Source: JAEUMD01 sp050250815 (GTDB lineage: Bacteria; Pseudomonadota; Alphaproteobacteria; Rhizobiales; Hyphomicrobiaceae). From it: 38,903 nt of DNA. The DNA is taken from assembly GCA_050250815.1 (NCBI GenBank), contig JBFWNY010000034.1, forward strand, positions 1 through 38,903, read 5' to 3'. Shown piece by piece: positions 7,928-16,627 of the stretch (positions within the stretch are counted from its first letter, which is position 1; each line of letters opens with the position of its first letter). The notes under the pieces are model-generated. The model saw nothing but the letters and a program-made list of their open reading frames with translations. It made no database searches and had not been told where the DNA came from. Both the position numbers and the translations under genes were made by a program.

Positions 7928-8920
7928 ATGCGCAGCGACCCCAGTTTCGTAGCCGTCCCACAGCCCATCACCACCGCGGCCAAGTTCACCGACCCGGACA
8001 TCACGGCCAAGGGCGAGCGTCGCGCCAGCGTTCCGCTCGACCGCCTGGAGACGCTCTGGATCAACACCGGCTCGCTGTGCAACATCACGTGCGCCAATTG
8101 CTACATCGAATCGAGCCCCCATAACGATCGCCTCGTCTATCTGACACGGGCCGAGGTCGCACCACTGCTCGACGAGGCCAGTACGCTCGGCACACGCGAA
8201 ATCGGCTTCACCGGCGGCGAGCCGTTTCTCAACCCCGACATCATCGGCATGCTCGACGACGCGTTGGCGCGCGGCTTCGATGTGCTGGTCCTGACCAACG
8301 CCATGCTGCCGATGCAGCGCCGGCGCCTGACCACCGGGCTCATCGAGCTCAAGGAGCGATACGGCACCGAGCGGCTTGGCTTCCGCGTCAGTCTCGACCA
8401 CCACACGCAGGCGCTGCACGAGAAGGAGCGCGGCCCCCGCACCTGGCAGCCAACGCTCGCCGGCATCGACTGGCTCGCCCGGAACGGCTTTGCGGTCGCC
8501 ATTGCCGGCCGCACCTGCTGGGGCGAAATGGAGGCGGAGGCTCGTGCAGGCTACGGCCGGCTCGCCGCCGATCATGACTGGCCGGTCGATGCCGCCGATC
8601 CGCGCCAGCTCGTCCTGTTCCCCGAAATGGACGATACGACCGAAGTCCCCGAGATCACGACCCGCTGCTGGGACATCCTGCACAAGTCTCCCAGCGACAT
8701 GATGTGCGCCTCTTCCCGAATGGTGGTGAAGCGCAAGGGCGCCACACAGCCGACCGTCGTGCCCTGCACGCTCATCCCTTATGCCAGCGCGTTCGACATG
8801 GGACCGACGCTCGCGGCGGCAGCGGCAGCGGATGGCGGGATGTTCGACAACGGCGCGGTCAAGCTTTGCCATCGCCATTGCGCCAAGTTCTGCGTCCTGG
8901 GCGGGGGCAGCTGCTCCTGA
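7928..8920 (+). CDS. Radical SAM protein with a cysteine-rich C-terminus
   Basis: 330 residues. The radical SAM cluster motif CxxxCxxC is Cys51, Cys55 and Cys58 in SLCNITCANCYIES, followed by the SAM-binding GFTGGEPFLNP near residue 95. Further cysteines lie at CW and MMCASS, VVPCTLIP and the C-terminal CHRHCAKFCVLGGGSCS, a pattern like the auxiliary iron-sulfur region of SPASM or twitch-type enzymes. Such enzymes modify peptides, cofactors or small molecules by radical chemistry. No peptide precursor, transporter or cofactor pathway gene stands beside it, so its substrate is unknown. The ATG has AAGG five bases upstream. A strong hairpin follows the stop. Confidence 0.85.
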   Translation: MRSDPSFVAVPQPITTAAKFTDPDITAKGERRASVPLDRLETLWINTGSLCNITCANCYIESSPHNDRLVYLTRAEVAPLLDEASTLGTREIGFTGGEPFLNPDIIGMLDDALARGFDVLVLTNAMLPMQRRRLTTGLIELKERYGTERLGFRVSLDHHTQALHEKERGPRTWQPTLAGIDWLARNGFAVAIAGRTCWGEMEAEARAGYGRLAADHDWPVDAADPRQLVLFPEMDDTTEVPEITTRCWDILHKSPSDMMCASSRMVVKRKGATQPTVVPCTLIPYASAFDMGPTLAAAAAADGGMFDNGAVKLCHRHCAKFCVLGGGSCS

Positions 8921-8950
8921 GTGCGCCTGGACTGAGCGTGCAATCACAAG

Positions 8951-8982
8951 AAGGGCCTCGCCGGTCGGCCGGCGAGGCCCTT
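8951..8982. terminator. Bidirectional terminator hairpin between the radical SAM gene and mscL
   Basis: AAGGGCCTCGCCGG (8951-8964) and CCGGCGAGGCCCTT (8969-8982) form a 14-base perfect stem with a TCGG loop. It lies between two convergent gene ends, 30 bases from each, and its A/T ends give a short U tract in both directions. Confidence 0.8.
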
Positions 8983-9013
8983 CGATGCTCCGAGCCCGTA
9001 GCGTGCGCCCCGC

Positions 9014-9415
9014 TTACTTCTTGAGCGCGTCGCGGATTTCCATGAGCAGCTTCTCCTGCAGCGACGGCTCGGGCGGGGCGGCGGGAGCCGCCTTTTCCTT
9101 TTCAAAGCGCCGCTTCATCTCGTTGATCGCCTTGACCAGCATGAAAACGGCGAAGGCAACGATCAAGAAGCTGATGACGTGATTGAGGAAAAGGCCGATA
9201 TTCATGGTCACCGGGTCTTTGCCCGGGGGATGCGTTAGCGTCAGCTTGATGTTGGAGAAATCTACCTGCCCCAGTGCCCCGATGGGCGGCATGATGATGT
9301 CCTTGACCAGCGACGACACGATCGTGCCGAAGGCCCCGCCGATGATGATACCGACGGCCATGTCGATCATGTTGCCCTTGACGGCAAATTCCTTGAATTC
9401 CTGCAGCATCCCCAT
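9014..9415 (-). CDS. mscL: Large-conductance mechanosensitive channel MscL
   Basis: 133 residues, typical size. The N-terminus MGMLQEFKEFAVKGNMIDMAVG and the first pore helix GIIIGGAFGTIVSSLVKDIIMPP are characteristic. The second membrane helix (HVISFLIVAFAVFMLVKAINEMKRR) follows a periplasmic loop, and the C-terminal helix bundle (EPSLQEKLLMEIRDALKK) is complete. Homopentamers in the inner membrane open under hypo-osmotic shock to release solutes. The ATG at 9415 is chosen because AAAGG lies nine bases upstream; the ATG two codons later is an alternative. A promoter candidate and leader hairpin lie upstream. Confidence 0.96.
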   Translation of the reverse strand: MGMLQEFKEFAVKGNMIDMAVGIIIGGAFGTIVSSLVKDIIMPPIGALGQVDFSNIKLTLTHPPGKDPVTMNIGLFLNHVISFLIVAFAVFMLVKAINEMKRRFEKEKAAPAAPPEPSLQEKLLMEIRDALKK

Positions 9416-9513
9416 TGCATGGGCCCTTTCTGGTTGAGTGCACCCCGAACGGTCGGACCCGAGCCTCCCCGGCCTCCAACCATGATCCCACGCCGCATCG
9501 GCGCCTTGACGAC

Positions 9514-9538
9514 GATTCGTCAGGGTGACTGGCGAATC
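9514..9538 (-). promoter_or_regulatory. Leader hairpin upstream of mscL
   Basis: GATTCGTCAG-GGTGA-CTGGCGAATC folds as a ten-pair stem (nine Watson-Crick, one G-T) with a five-base loop. If mscL transcription starts at the promoter candidate just upstream, the hairpin lies at the extreme 5' end of the message. It may stabilise the leader or be a protein site on DNA. Confidence 0.45.
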
Positions 9539-9546
9539 ACGTGAGC

Positions 9547-9575
9547 AATGTATTGAAACTCGGTGCACGCAACAA
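9547..9575 (-). promoter_or_regulatory. Candidate promoter of mscL
   Basis: On the minus strand TTGTTG (-35), 17 bases, TACATT (-10). Transcription would begin near 9540, giving a leader of about 125 bases. Confidence 0.35.
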
Positions 9576-9726
9576 TTCCGCCGGCGGCCCGCAAACCGCA
9601 TAACAGCTTCAGCATGTTGCCCGGGTAACGGCTTTCTTCACGCTCGTTTGGCGCTACAATCCCCGGTAGGCTCCCCGGGCCAGAACGCACGTAACCACGC
9701 TCGCCCGTCCCCCTCCGCGGAACTCC

Positions 9727-12700
9727 ATGTTTGAGAATTGGGTCATCGTCGCCGTCGCGCTCACCTATCTGGGCAGCCTGTTCGCTTTCGCCTGGGCGGG
9801 CGACCGCAGTGTACGCCTTGCCGATGCCCACAGCGGCCGGCCGTTCATCTACGCCCTGTCGCTGGCTGTCTACTGCACATCATGGACGTTCTTCGGCAGC
9901 GTCGGCCTGGCGGCGACCACGGGCTACGACTTCTTCCCCGTCTACCTCGGCCCGATCGCGATTTTCGCGGTGGGCACGCCTCTGATGCTGCGTATCGTCC
10001 GCATCGCCAAAAGCCAGAACCTCACCTCGATCGCAGACTTCATGGCCGCGCGCTACGGCAAGAGCCAAGCGGTGGCGGCCATCGTGACGATTGTCGCCAT
10101 CATCGGCTCGCTGCCCTATATCGCACTGCAGCTTAAGGCGATCGCCACGTCCATCGAGATCGTGCTCGGCGGCACGCGGCTGGCGCCCATCGACATCCCG
10201 CGCATCGGCTTCATCGACACCGCCCTCATCATCACGCTGACGCTGGCGCTGTTCGCGATCCTGTTCGGCACCCGCCAGATCGACTCAACGGAACATCAGG
10301 ATGGCCTGATGCTCGCGATCGCCGCAGAGTCCGTGGTGAAGCTGCTGGCGTTCATTACCGTCGGCGTATTCGTCGTCGTCGCCTTCGACGGCGGGCCCGT
10401 CGAGTTCCTCAAGCACGCGGTCGCCCACCCGGTCGTCAGCGAAACGTTCTCCCGTGGGCTCAACGGCGGCATGTGGCTTACCATCGCCGCGCTGAGCTTC
10501 ATCTGCATCATCCTCCTGCCACGGCAGTTCCATGTCGCCGTCGTCGAGAACAACTCGGAGACCGAGATCCGCCGGGCGCGCTGGCTGTTCCCACTCTATC
10601 TGATCATCATCAACATCTTCGTGGTGCCGATCGCGGCGGCCGGCATGATGCATTTCACGCCGGGCCATGCCGACCCCGACTTCTTCATGCTGACTCTGCC
10701 AATGCAGCACGGCAGCCCGACCATGACGCTCATCGCCTTCGTCGGCGGACTGTCGGCTGCAACCGCGATGGTGATCGTGGAAAGCGTGGCTCTCGCCATC
10801 ATGATCTGCAACGGGCTGATGGTGCCGCTGCTGCTGCGGCAGGAGCCGGCGGAAGCAGCATCGCAGAGCGACATGGCGGCAACCCTGGTTGCAATCCGCC
10901 GCTTCGCCATCGGCCTGCTCCTGCTGCTCGCCTACATCGTCTACCGGCAGGTTGGACATACGCAAGGGCTCGCCGCCATCGGCCTGCTCTCGTTCGCCGC
11001 CATCGCCCAGCTGGCGCCAGCGTTCTTCATCGGTCTCATTTGGCGCAAGGGAACGGCGCGAGGCGCCATCGCTGGGGTGCTGGCGGGCACTGCGATGTGG
11101 GCCTACACACTGGTGCTGCCGTGGCTCGTAAAGGCCGGCCTGGCGCCGGGCGACATCCTTGAGCACGGCCCCCTGGGCCTGGGTATGCTGCGCCCGCAGG
11201 CTCTGTTCTATTTCCAGTTCGAGCCGCTGACGCATGGCGTGCTTTGGAGCCTGTCGATCAATGTACTCACCTACCTGACCGTCTCGGTGCTCCGCTCGCC
11301 CGAGCCCATCGAGCGGATCCAGGCCCGCCTGTTCGTTCAGGACGAGGGTGGCCGCTCGCCCAGTGGTGTGCCGGCATTCCGGCTGTGGCGGACGAGCGTC
11401 ACGATGCGCGACCTGGAAGCCTGCGTGGCACGCTATCTGGGCAACGACCGCGCCGCGCGCTCGTTCGGAGAGTATGCCGCCAGCCGCAACGTCGCGGGGC
11501 CGTGGCGCGAAACGGAAGCCGATATCCAAGCGGTCCGCTTTGCCGAGCATCTGCTCTCCAGCGCTATCGGCTCGGCTTCGGCGCGGCTCGTCCTCTCCCT
11601 GCTGCTGCGGCGGGGCAGCGTCTCCGGTCAATCTGCGATCCGTCTGCTCGACGATGCGTCCGAAGCGCTTCAGTACAATCGCGACCTGCTCCAGTCGGCG
11701 CTCGACCAGGTTCGCCACGGCCTCAGCGTCTTCGACAAGGACATGCGGCTCATCTGCTGGAACCGGCAGTTCCGCGAGCTGCTGGACCTGCCCTCCGAGC
11801 TCGGCCGCGTCGGCGCACCGCTCGACCGCATTCTGCGCGTACTCGCCGAGCGCGGCGACCTTGGTCCTGGCGCCATCGACGAACTGATCGAGCAGCGTCT
11901 GTTCAAGCTTGCCGTTCGCAAGGAGACGTTCCAGGAGCGCGTGCACGGGGGCACCCGCCACCTGGAGATACGCACAAGTGCGATGCCGCAAGGTGGCATC
12001 GTCGCCACCTTCTCCGACATCACCGATCGGGTGGCCGCGGCGAACGCGCTTGCCCGCGCCAACGAGACACTCGAGCGGCGCGTACGGGAGCGGACGGCCG
12101 AGCTGCTGGAGGTGAACGCCGCGCTCGCCGTCGCCAAGGCCCACGCCGACGAGGCCAATCTCGACAAGACGCGATTCCTGGCTGCAGCTAGTCACGACAT
12201 CCTGCAGCCACTCAATGCCGCCCGCCTCTATGCGACGAGCCTGCGGGAGCGTCCGCTGGCGGTCTCCGAGGCCCAGCTCGCCCGCAACGTCGATGCCTCG
12301 CTGGCCGCGGTCGAGGAGATCTTCTCCGCTCTCATTGAGATCTCGCGCATGGATGCCGGACGGCTCGATCCGGAGCTCAGCGACTTCCCGCTTTCCGAAA
12401 TCTTTGAGCAGCTTGCCGTCGAGTTCGAGCCGCTGGCCAAGGAGAAGGCTCTCACGCTGCGGACGGCCGCGACGTCGCAGTGGGTCCGCTCCGATCGCAG
12501 GCTGCTGCGCCGCGTCCTGCAGAACCTCGTCTCTAACGCCATTAAATACACGCGCTCAGGCAGCGTGCTGATGGGCGCCCGCAGATCGGGGAACCACCTC
12601 GTCGTCCAGATCCTCGACACCGGCCCCGGCATACCGGCCGACAAGAAGGACGTGATCTTCAAGGAATTCCAACGCCTGGAAGGCCCCGGTTCCAACGTAC

Positions 12701-13263
12701 GGGGACTTGGCCTGGGCCTCAGCATCGTGGAGAGGATCTGCCGGATCCTGGATCATCCGATCCAGCTCACCTCGGCGCCGCGCCGCGGCTCGACCTTCGC
12801 CGTGCGCGTTGCAAGGGCCGCTCCGCAGGAGCGGCGCGAAGCCATCGTGGTCGCCCCGCCGGCGGCCGGCAGTCTCGCCGGAACGTCGATCGTGTGCATC
12901 GACAATGAGCCCGCCGTGCTCGCCGGCATGGAGGCGCTGCTCACAGGCTGGGGTTGCGCCGTCAAGACAGCAGCCAGCGCCGCGATGGCGCTGGAGGCGA
13001 TCAGCGGCATGGCCGAACCGCCCGACATCATACTTGCCGACTATCACCTCGACAGCGGCACGGGCGTCGATGCCGTGCAGCGATTGCGCAAGGCACTCGA
13101 TCGGCAGGTTCCTGCCGTCATCATTACAGCGGATCACTCGCTGGAAGTGCAGCGTGAGGTCCGCGCCCACGATCTGACGCTGCTGCGCAAGCCGCTGAAG
13201 GCCGCAGCACTGCGCGCACTCATCATGAAGGCGACACTCGCCCGGGCCGCGGCGGCCGAGTAG
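9727..13263 (+). CDS. CrbS/CbrA-type hybrid sensor histidine kinase with sodium/solute-symporter sensor domain
   Basis: 1178 residues. Residues 1 to about 510 are a sodium/solute symporter (SLC5-like) domain with some 13 membrane helices, including SLPYIALQLKAI and LLPRQFHVAVVENN motifs. A linker of the STAC type follows, then a PAS domain (about 654-770), a short coiled coil, and the histidine kinase with phospho-acceptor His823 in AASHDILQPLNA, N box NLVSNAIKYT and G boxes DTGPGIP and GLGLGLSIVERI. A C-terminal receiver (about 1055-1170) has Asp1105 in LADYHL and Lys in LRKPLK. In Vibrio CrbS with CrbR controls acetate use. The LuxR-type regulator, DUF4212 subunit and symporter that follow fit this role in sensing short carboxylates. 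No strong ribosome site precedes the ATG. Confidence 0.92.
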   Translation: MFENWVIVAVALTYLGSLFAFAWAGDRSVRLADAHSGRPFIYALSLAVYCTSWTFFGSVGLAATTGYDFFPVYLGPIAIFAVGTPLMLRIVRIAKSQNLTSIADFMAARYGKSQAVAAIVTIVAIIGSLPYIALQLKAIATSIEIVLGGTRLAPIDIPRIGFIDTALIITLTLALFAILFGTRQIDSTEHQDGLMLAIAAESVVKLLAFITVGVFVVVAFDGGPVEFLKHAVAHPVVSETFSRGLNGGMWLTIAALSFICIILLPRQFHVAVVENNSETEIRRARWLFPLYLIIINIFVVPIAAAGMMHFTPGHADPDFFMLTLPMQHGSPTMTLIAFVGGLSAATAMVIVESVALAIMICNGLMVPLLLRQEPAEAASQSDMAATLVAIRRFAIGLLLLLAYIVYRQVGHTQGLAAIGLLSFAAIAQLAPAFFIGLIWRKGTARGAIAGVLAGTAMWAYTLVLPWLVKAGLAPGDILEHGPLGLGMLRPQALFYFQFEPLTHGVLWSLSINVLTYLTVSVLRSPEPIERIQARLFVQDEGGRSPSGVPAFRLWRTSVTMRDLEACVARYLGNDRAARSFGEYAASRNVAGPWRETEADIQAVRFAEHLLSSAIGSASARLVLSLLLRRGSVSGQSAIRLLDDASEALQYNRDLLQSALDQVRHGLSVFDKDMRLICWNRQFRELLDLPSELGRVGAPLDRILRVLAERGDLGPGAIDELIEQRLFKLAVRKETFQERVHGGTRHLEIRTSAMPQGGIVATFSDITDRVAAANALARANETLERRVRERTAELLEVNAALAVAKAHADEANLDKTRFLAAASHDILQPLNAARLYATSLRERPLAVSEAQLARNVDASLAAVEEIFSALIEISRMDAGRLDPELSDFPLSEIFEQLAVEFEPLAKEKALTLRTAATSQWVRSDRRLLRRVLQNLVSNAIKYTRSGSVLMGARRSGNHLVVQILDTGPGIPADKKDVIFKEFQRLEGPGSNVRGLGLGLSIVERICRILDHPIQLTSAPRRGSTFAVRVARAAPQERREAIVVAPPAAGSLAGTSIVCIDNEPAVLAGMEALLTGWGCAVKTAASAAMALEAISGMAEPPDIILADYHLDSGTGVDAVQRLRKALDRQVPAVIITADHSLEVQREVRAHDLTLLRKPLKAAALRALIMKATLARAAAAE

Positions 13264-13309
13264 ACGACGCGTCGTCCCGCGAACGATCTGGAACCCCGCA
13301 AAGGCTGAG

Positions 13310-13972
13310 CTACTCGGCGAGCCTCTGCCAGGCACCGCCGCCGCCGATCTTGTTTACGGCGATAACAGCCTGCGTGCGGCTATCCACACCCAGCTTCTGA
13401 AGAATGGCTGAGACGTGCGCCTTGATGGTCGCCTCGGAGACTCCGAGCTTGTAGGCGATCTGCTTGTTGAGCAGTCCCTCGCCCAGCATCATGAGCACGC
13501 GTATCTGCTGTGGCGTGAGCGAGGACAACCGCGACAGCAGACCTGCCGATTCGCTGTCTCCGTCGCTCGAGAGATCGACACCGGGCGGGGTCCAGACGTT
13601 GCCATCGAGCACGCTGCGTACCGCGGTACGGATCTCGTCCACCGGCTGCGACTTGGGCACGAAGCCCGACGCGCCGCAATCCATGCACCGGCGGATGGTA
13701 ACGGGGTCATCGTTGGCCGACACGACGACGACGGGCACCTCGGGGTGCTGTCCCCGCAGGAATACGAGCCCGGACAACCCTTGGACCCCGGGCATGGTGA
13801 GATCGAGCAGGATCAGGTCGACCTCGAGGCCATTTGCGAGCTTGCCCGTGAGCTCGTCCATGGACCCGGCCTCGACGATCTCGGAACCGTCAAGTGACGC
13901 GGACAACGCCTCTCGCAAGGCGCCGCGGAACAGCGGATGATCGTCGACGATGACGAGGCGATAGCTCAGCAT
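13310..13972 (-). CDS. CrbR-like LuxR/NarL-family response regulator
   Basis: 220 residues. The receiver domain has the acidic pair Asp10-Asp11, phospho-acceptor Asp57 in LILLDLTMPG and the Lys in FVPKSQ. The C-terminal helix-turn-helix (about 150-205) is LuxR type, with LTPQQIRVLMMLGEGLLNKQIA and VSEATIKAHVSAILQKLGV. It is convergent with the hybrid kinase, 46 bases apart, and divergent from the DUF4212/symporter genes, so it is likely the kinase's output and may act in the region 13973-14319. In the CrbSR family this regulator activates acetyl-CoA synthetase and transport genes; no acs gene lies in this window. Confidence 0.92.
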   Translation of the reverse strand: MLSYRLVIVDDHPLFRGALREALSASLDGSEIVEAGSMDELTGKLANGLEVDLILLDLTMPGVQGLSGLVFLRGQHPEVPVVVVSANDDPVTIRRCMDCGASGFVPKSQPVDEIRTAVRSVLDGNVWTPPGVDLSSDGDSESAGLLSRLSSLTPQQIRVLMMLGEGLLNKQIAYKLGVSEATIKAHVSAILQKLGVDSRTQAVIAVNKIGGGGAWQRLAE

Positions 13973-14125
13973 GGGTCGTTTCCCAGGGGGCCAGAGAGGC
14001 GCTCACTCGAACTTGGCCGAAATTTCCCCGCCGGAGGTTTGGGCGGAGGGCGGGGGCGCCTAGTCGCTCGAATTGCGACCGTGCGTCGCAGTACTGCCAT
14101 AAAGTAAAAAACCTAGGCAAGCACA

Positions 14126-14142
14126 AGCATTCTTCCAATGCT
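14126..14142. promoter_or_regulatory. Inverted repeat, candidate response-regulator site
   Basis: AGCATT-CTTCC-AATGCT, six-base arms with a five-base spacer, lies midway between two divergent genes in an AT-richer patch. NarL-family dimers bind sites of this size, but no consensus for this regulator is known to me. Confidence 0.3.
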
Positions 14143-14247
14143 AACGGCGCGCCGCCTACATCGTGGCGATTTCTGCTGGCATACCATCTGCTCCGCGCCG
14201 ATTTCCGGGCCCGGCCTCCGGCAAGCCGCACGATCTGCTGCGGACCC

Positions 14248-14277
14248 TTGACCTTGGCAGCCGCACGGGAACACGAT
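14248..14277 (+). promoter_or_regulatory. Weak promoter candidate for the DUF4212/symporter operon
   Basis: TTGACC (-35, five of six), 18 bases, CACGAT (-10, three of six). A weak -10 with an upstream regulator site is what an activator-dependent promoter would look like. Confidence 0.3.
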
Positions 14278-14319
14278 CGATAGCGCGGGCGCGGCCCCGT
14301 GTGCAGGAAAGCAGGACTC

Positions 14320-14580
14320 ATGATCGAACGGAAAGAGCGGAAGCCCTACTGGCGGCACACCAAGTGGCAGATGGCTGCAAGCCTGCTGCCGTTTCTCACT
14401 GTGCTTATCGTGTTGCCGCTCTATCACGAGCCACTCAACGCCGAACGGTTCCTCGGCTTCCCGATCGGCTTCATGCTGGTGTCGCATGGCATATTCGTCA
14501 TCGCGCTGGCCACGGTCGCGAGCTTCGTAAATCGTCAGGATGCCATCGACCACTGGCACGGCGCGCACGAGGATATTTGA
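14320..14580 (+). CDS. DUF4212 protein, small subunit of a sodium/solute symporter
   Basis: 86 residues with two membrane helices (MAASLLPFLTVLIVLPLYH and FPIGFMLVSHGIFVIALATV). The motif YWRHT, the loop FLGFPIGFMLVSHG and the end FVNRQDAIDHWHG are typical of DUF4212 proteins, which are almost always encoded just before a VC_2705-type symporter and probably form a complex with it. The ATG at 14320 is chosen over the in-frame GTG at 14299 because AGGAAAG lies eight bases upstream and the family starts close to this point. The symporter gene begins 110 bases downstream. Confidence 0.88.
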   Translation: MIERKERKPYWRHTKWQMAASLLPFLTVLIVLPLYHEPLNAERFLGFPIGFMLVSHGIFVIALATVASFVNRQDAIDHWHGAHEDI

Positions 14581-14690
14581 GCCCCCCGCACGCACGCAGC
14601 CGGACCGGTCTCGTCGAGACCAACTCCCACCAGGCTCTCGGCTGACCACCCGAAATACTTGACGTCGACCTCGAGGCTTCGAGCCCGCAG

Positions 14691-16529
14691 ATGCCATTCA
14701 CTCCGCGCAGCCGCATCGTCAACCCGCGCCTGGGTACATACTTCGGCATATTTGCAAGCGGGCTCGCATCCCTCGTGCTGCTCGCCGCAATTCTCGAGCA
14801 GCTCGGTCTCGCCGATCGTCTGCTGCGGTGGGTCATGCTCGCAGGACCGGTGGCGCTCACTCTGGGCATTGCAATTGCCGCGGCATCGCGGCAGGTGCTC
14901 GACTACTTTGCCGCGGGCCGGCGCGTGCCGGCGGTCTACACGGGCCTGCTGCTTGCAGTTACGGCACTCGGCGCGAGCGGGCTTGCCACACTGACGGGAG
15001 TGCTCTTCGTCCTGGGTTTCGACGGCCTTGCCTTCATGGTCGGTGGGCTCGCCGGTTTCGTCGTCATGGCGATCCTGCTCGCACCGTTTCTGCGCAAGTT
15101 CGGTGCCTACACCCTGCCGAGCTATCTGGGGCGCCGCTTCGAGAGCCGCGCATTGCGCCTGCTGGCCGCTGCCATGCTGTGCGTGCCTCTGGTGCTGATG
15201 GCTTCCGCCGAGGTCATCATCGGGGCGCGCCTAGTGACTTGGCTCACGGGCACAAGCGCGGCGGTCGCCACGGCCGCGATGTCGCTGGCCATCCTTGCAG
15301 CTATACTGCCGGGCGGTATCCGATCGCTGACGTGGTCGAGCACGGCGCAGGCCATCACGGCGCTGCTTGCCATCCTAATCCCCGCCGCCATCGTGGCCGT
15401 GCTCGTCACCAAGTTGCCGATACCGCAGCTGAGCTACGGACCCATCGTTCGCTCGCTGATCCGCGAGGAAGTGGCGCTCGGGCTGCCGGACACGCTTGCA
15501 GCCCCCCTGGCGCTCGCCTTCCCCGAGGATGGCTATGTCGCGATCGCCAAGCGCTTCGTGACGCCCTTCGGCGCGGTGGGGCCGATCGCCTTTGTCGTGA
15601 CGGCGCTGACCGTGATGGCCGGCTTCGCCTCGGCGCCCTGGCTGCTGCCGCGGGTCGCCGCCACACCCAGTGTCTACGACGCCCGCAAGTCGCTCGGCTG
15701 GGCGACGATGTTCTTCGGATTGCTCTTCCTCACCATGACCGCGATTGCCGCCTTCATGCGCGCGCCGATCATGGATCTGGCGCTCGACCCGAATTTGAAG
15801 GCTCTGCCCGAATGGGCAAGACACCTCACTTCCGCCGGACTGGCCAAGGTGCCAGGCGACACCTTCCCCGTAGCGCTCCAGTCCTTCACGCTCAATCGGG
15901 ACTACGTGCTGCTCGCCCTGCCGACCGCCACCGGACTACCCGGCACCATCGTTTATCTTGTCGCCGCGGCGCTGGTCGCGGCAGCGCTCGCCTGCGCCGG
16001 GGCCACCGTTGCCAACCTCGCCAACATCCTGGCGGAGGACATCGTCAACGGTCTGACCTGGGAACCGCCGGTCGACGGCGCGCGCCTGCTGCTTGCCCGC
16101 GCGCTACTGCTGCTTGCGATGGCCGGCGTCGCGGCGGTGTCGTTACTCACGCCGAGCGACCCGCTGCGGCTCATGCACTGGGCGCTGGTGGTGACTGCCG
16201 CCACCGCCTTTCCTGTGCTGATCCTCTCGATCTGGTGGAAGCGGCTCAACGGATTTGGAGCCGTAGCCGGCATGGCGACGGGCTTCGCGTTGGCGGTGGG
16301 TGCGATCACGGCAGGCGAGACGGGGCTGCTCGAAACGCCTGGACCTCTTGTCGCCGCCGCCGGTCTGCCAGCGGGTGCCATTGTAGCGATGATCGTAGCG
16401 GTGCTCACACCGGCGCCGAGCCGCCACGCGCTGGAACTCGTTCGCGACATTCGCGTCCCCGGCGGCGAGATCCTCTACGACCGCGAGATGCAGCGCCTTC
16501 GCCTCAAGCACCGGCGGGCCGGCGGCTAG
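14691..16529 (+). CDS. VC_2705-family sodium/solute symporter (monocarboxylate type)
   Basis: 612 residues with about 13-14 membrane helices. Motifs such as RQVLDYFAAGRRVPAVYTG, FLRKFGAYTLPSYLGRRF, EVIIGARLVTWLTG and GGIRSLTWSSTAQAI mark the ActP-like branch that pairs with DUF4212. A large loop (about 245-300) and ASAPWLLPRVAATPSV are also typical. The protein would move acetate or similar short acids with sodium across the inner membrane. It follows the small subunit and lies near the CrbS/CrbR-type pair that probably controls it. The ribosome site before the ATG is weak. Confidence 0.9.
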   Translation: MPFTPRSRIVNPRLGTYFGIFASGLASLVLLAAILEQLGLADRLLRWVMLAGPVALTLGIAIAAASRQVLDYFAAGRRVPAVYTGLLLAVTALGASGLATLTGVLFVLGFDGLAFMVGGLAGFVVMAILLAPFLRKFGAYTLPSYLGRRFESRALRLLAAAMLCVPLVLMASAEVIIGARLVTWLTGTSAAVATAAMSLAILAAILPGGIRSLTWSSTAQAITALLAILIPAAIVAVLVTKLPIPQLSYGPIVRSLIREEVALGLPDTLAAPLALAFPEDGYVAIAKRFVTPFGAVGPIAFVVTALTVMAGFASAPWLLPRVAATPSVYDARKSLGWATMFFGLLFLTMTAIAAFMRAPIMDLALDPNLKALPEWARHLTSAGLAKVPGDTFPVALQSFTLNRDYVLLALPTATGLPGTIVYLVAAALVAAALACAGATVANLANILAEDIVNGLTWEPPVDGARLLLARALLLLAMAGVAAVSLLTPSDPLRLMHWALVVTAATAFPVLILSIWWKRLNGFGAVAGMATGFALAVGAITAGETGLLETPGPLVAAAGLPAGAIVAMIVAVLTPAPSRHALELVRDIRVPGGEILYDREMQRLRLKHRRAGG

Positions 16530-16627
16530 AACCGGAAGGTCTGTTGACGGCGATTGGCCACAGGTCTAGCGTCAGCAACTAATGAAAATAGGGCCGAGCC
16601 TCAACGCGGCCATCAACGCACCCCGCC

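Larger units (their letters stand above)
9416..9726. other. Divergent regulatory region between mscL and the hybrid kinase
   Basis: 311 bases with no gene. It holds a promoter candidate for mscL (9547-9575), a strong hairpin at 9514-9538, and toward the kinase a TACAAT box at 9655-9660 that has no good -35 partner. Confidence 0.6.
13973..14319. other. Divergent control region of the response regulator and symporter operon
   Basis: 347 bases without a gene. It contains an inverted repeat at 14126-14142 and a weak promoter candidate at 14248-14277. This is the natural place for the response regulator to bind. Confidence 0.5.

Noticed and set aside
10285..12195. Antisense frame of more than 600 codons under the hybrid kinase
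   Set aside because: The sense strand encodes complete symporter, PAS and kinase domains; the antisense product is rich in Arg, His, Asp and Gln without a family.
13263..13276. Palindrome GACGACGCGTCGTC between the kinase and regulator genes
   Set aside because: As a terminator it would have only a five-base stem and no T tract; it overlaps the kinase stop codon, and such short GC palindromes are common in this DNA.
14828..16582. Long frame shifted by one base within the symporter gene
   Set aside because: Overlaps the symporter entirely on the same strand; its product is Arg/His/Gly-rich with no membrane pattern.
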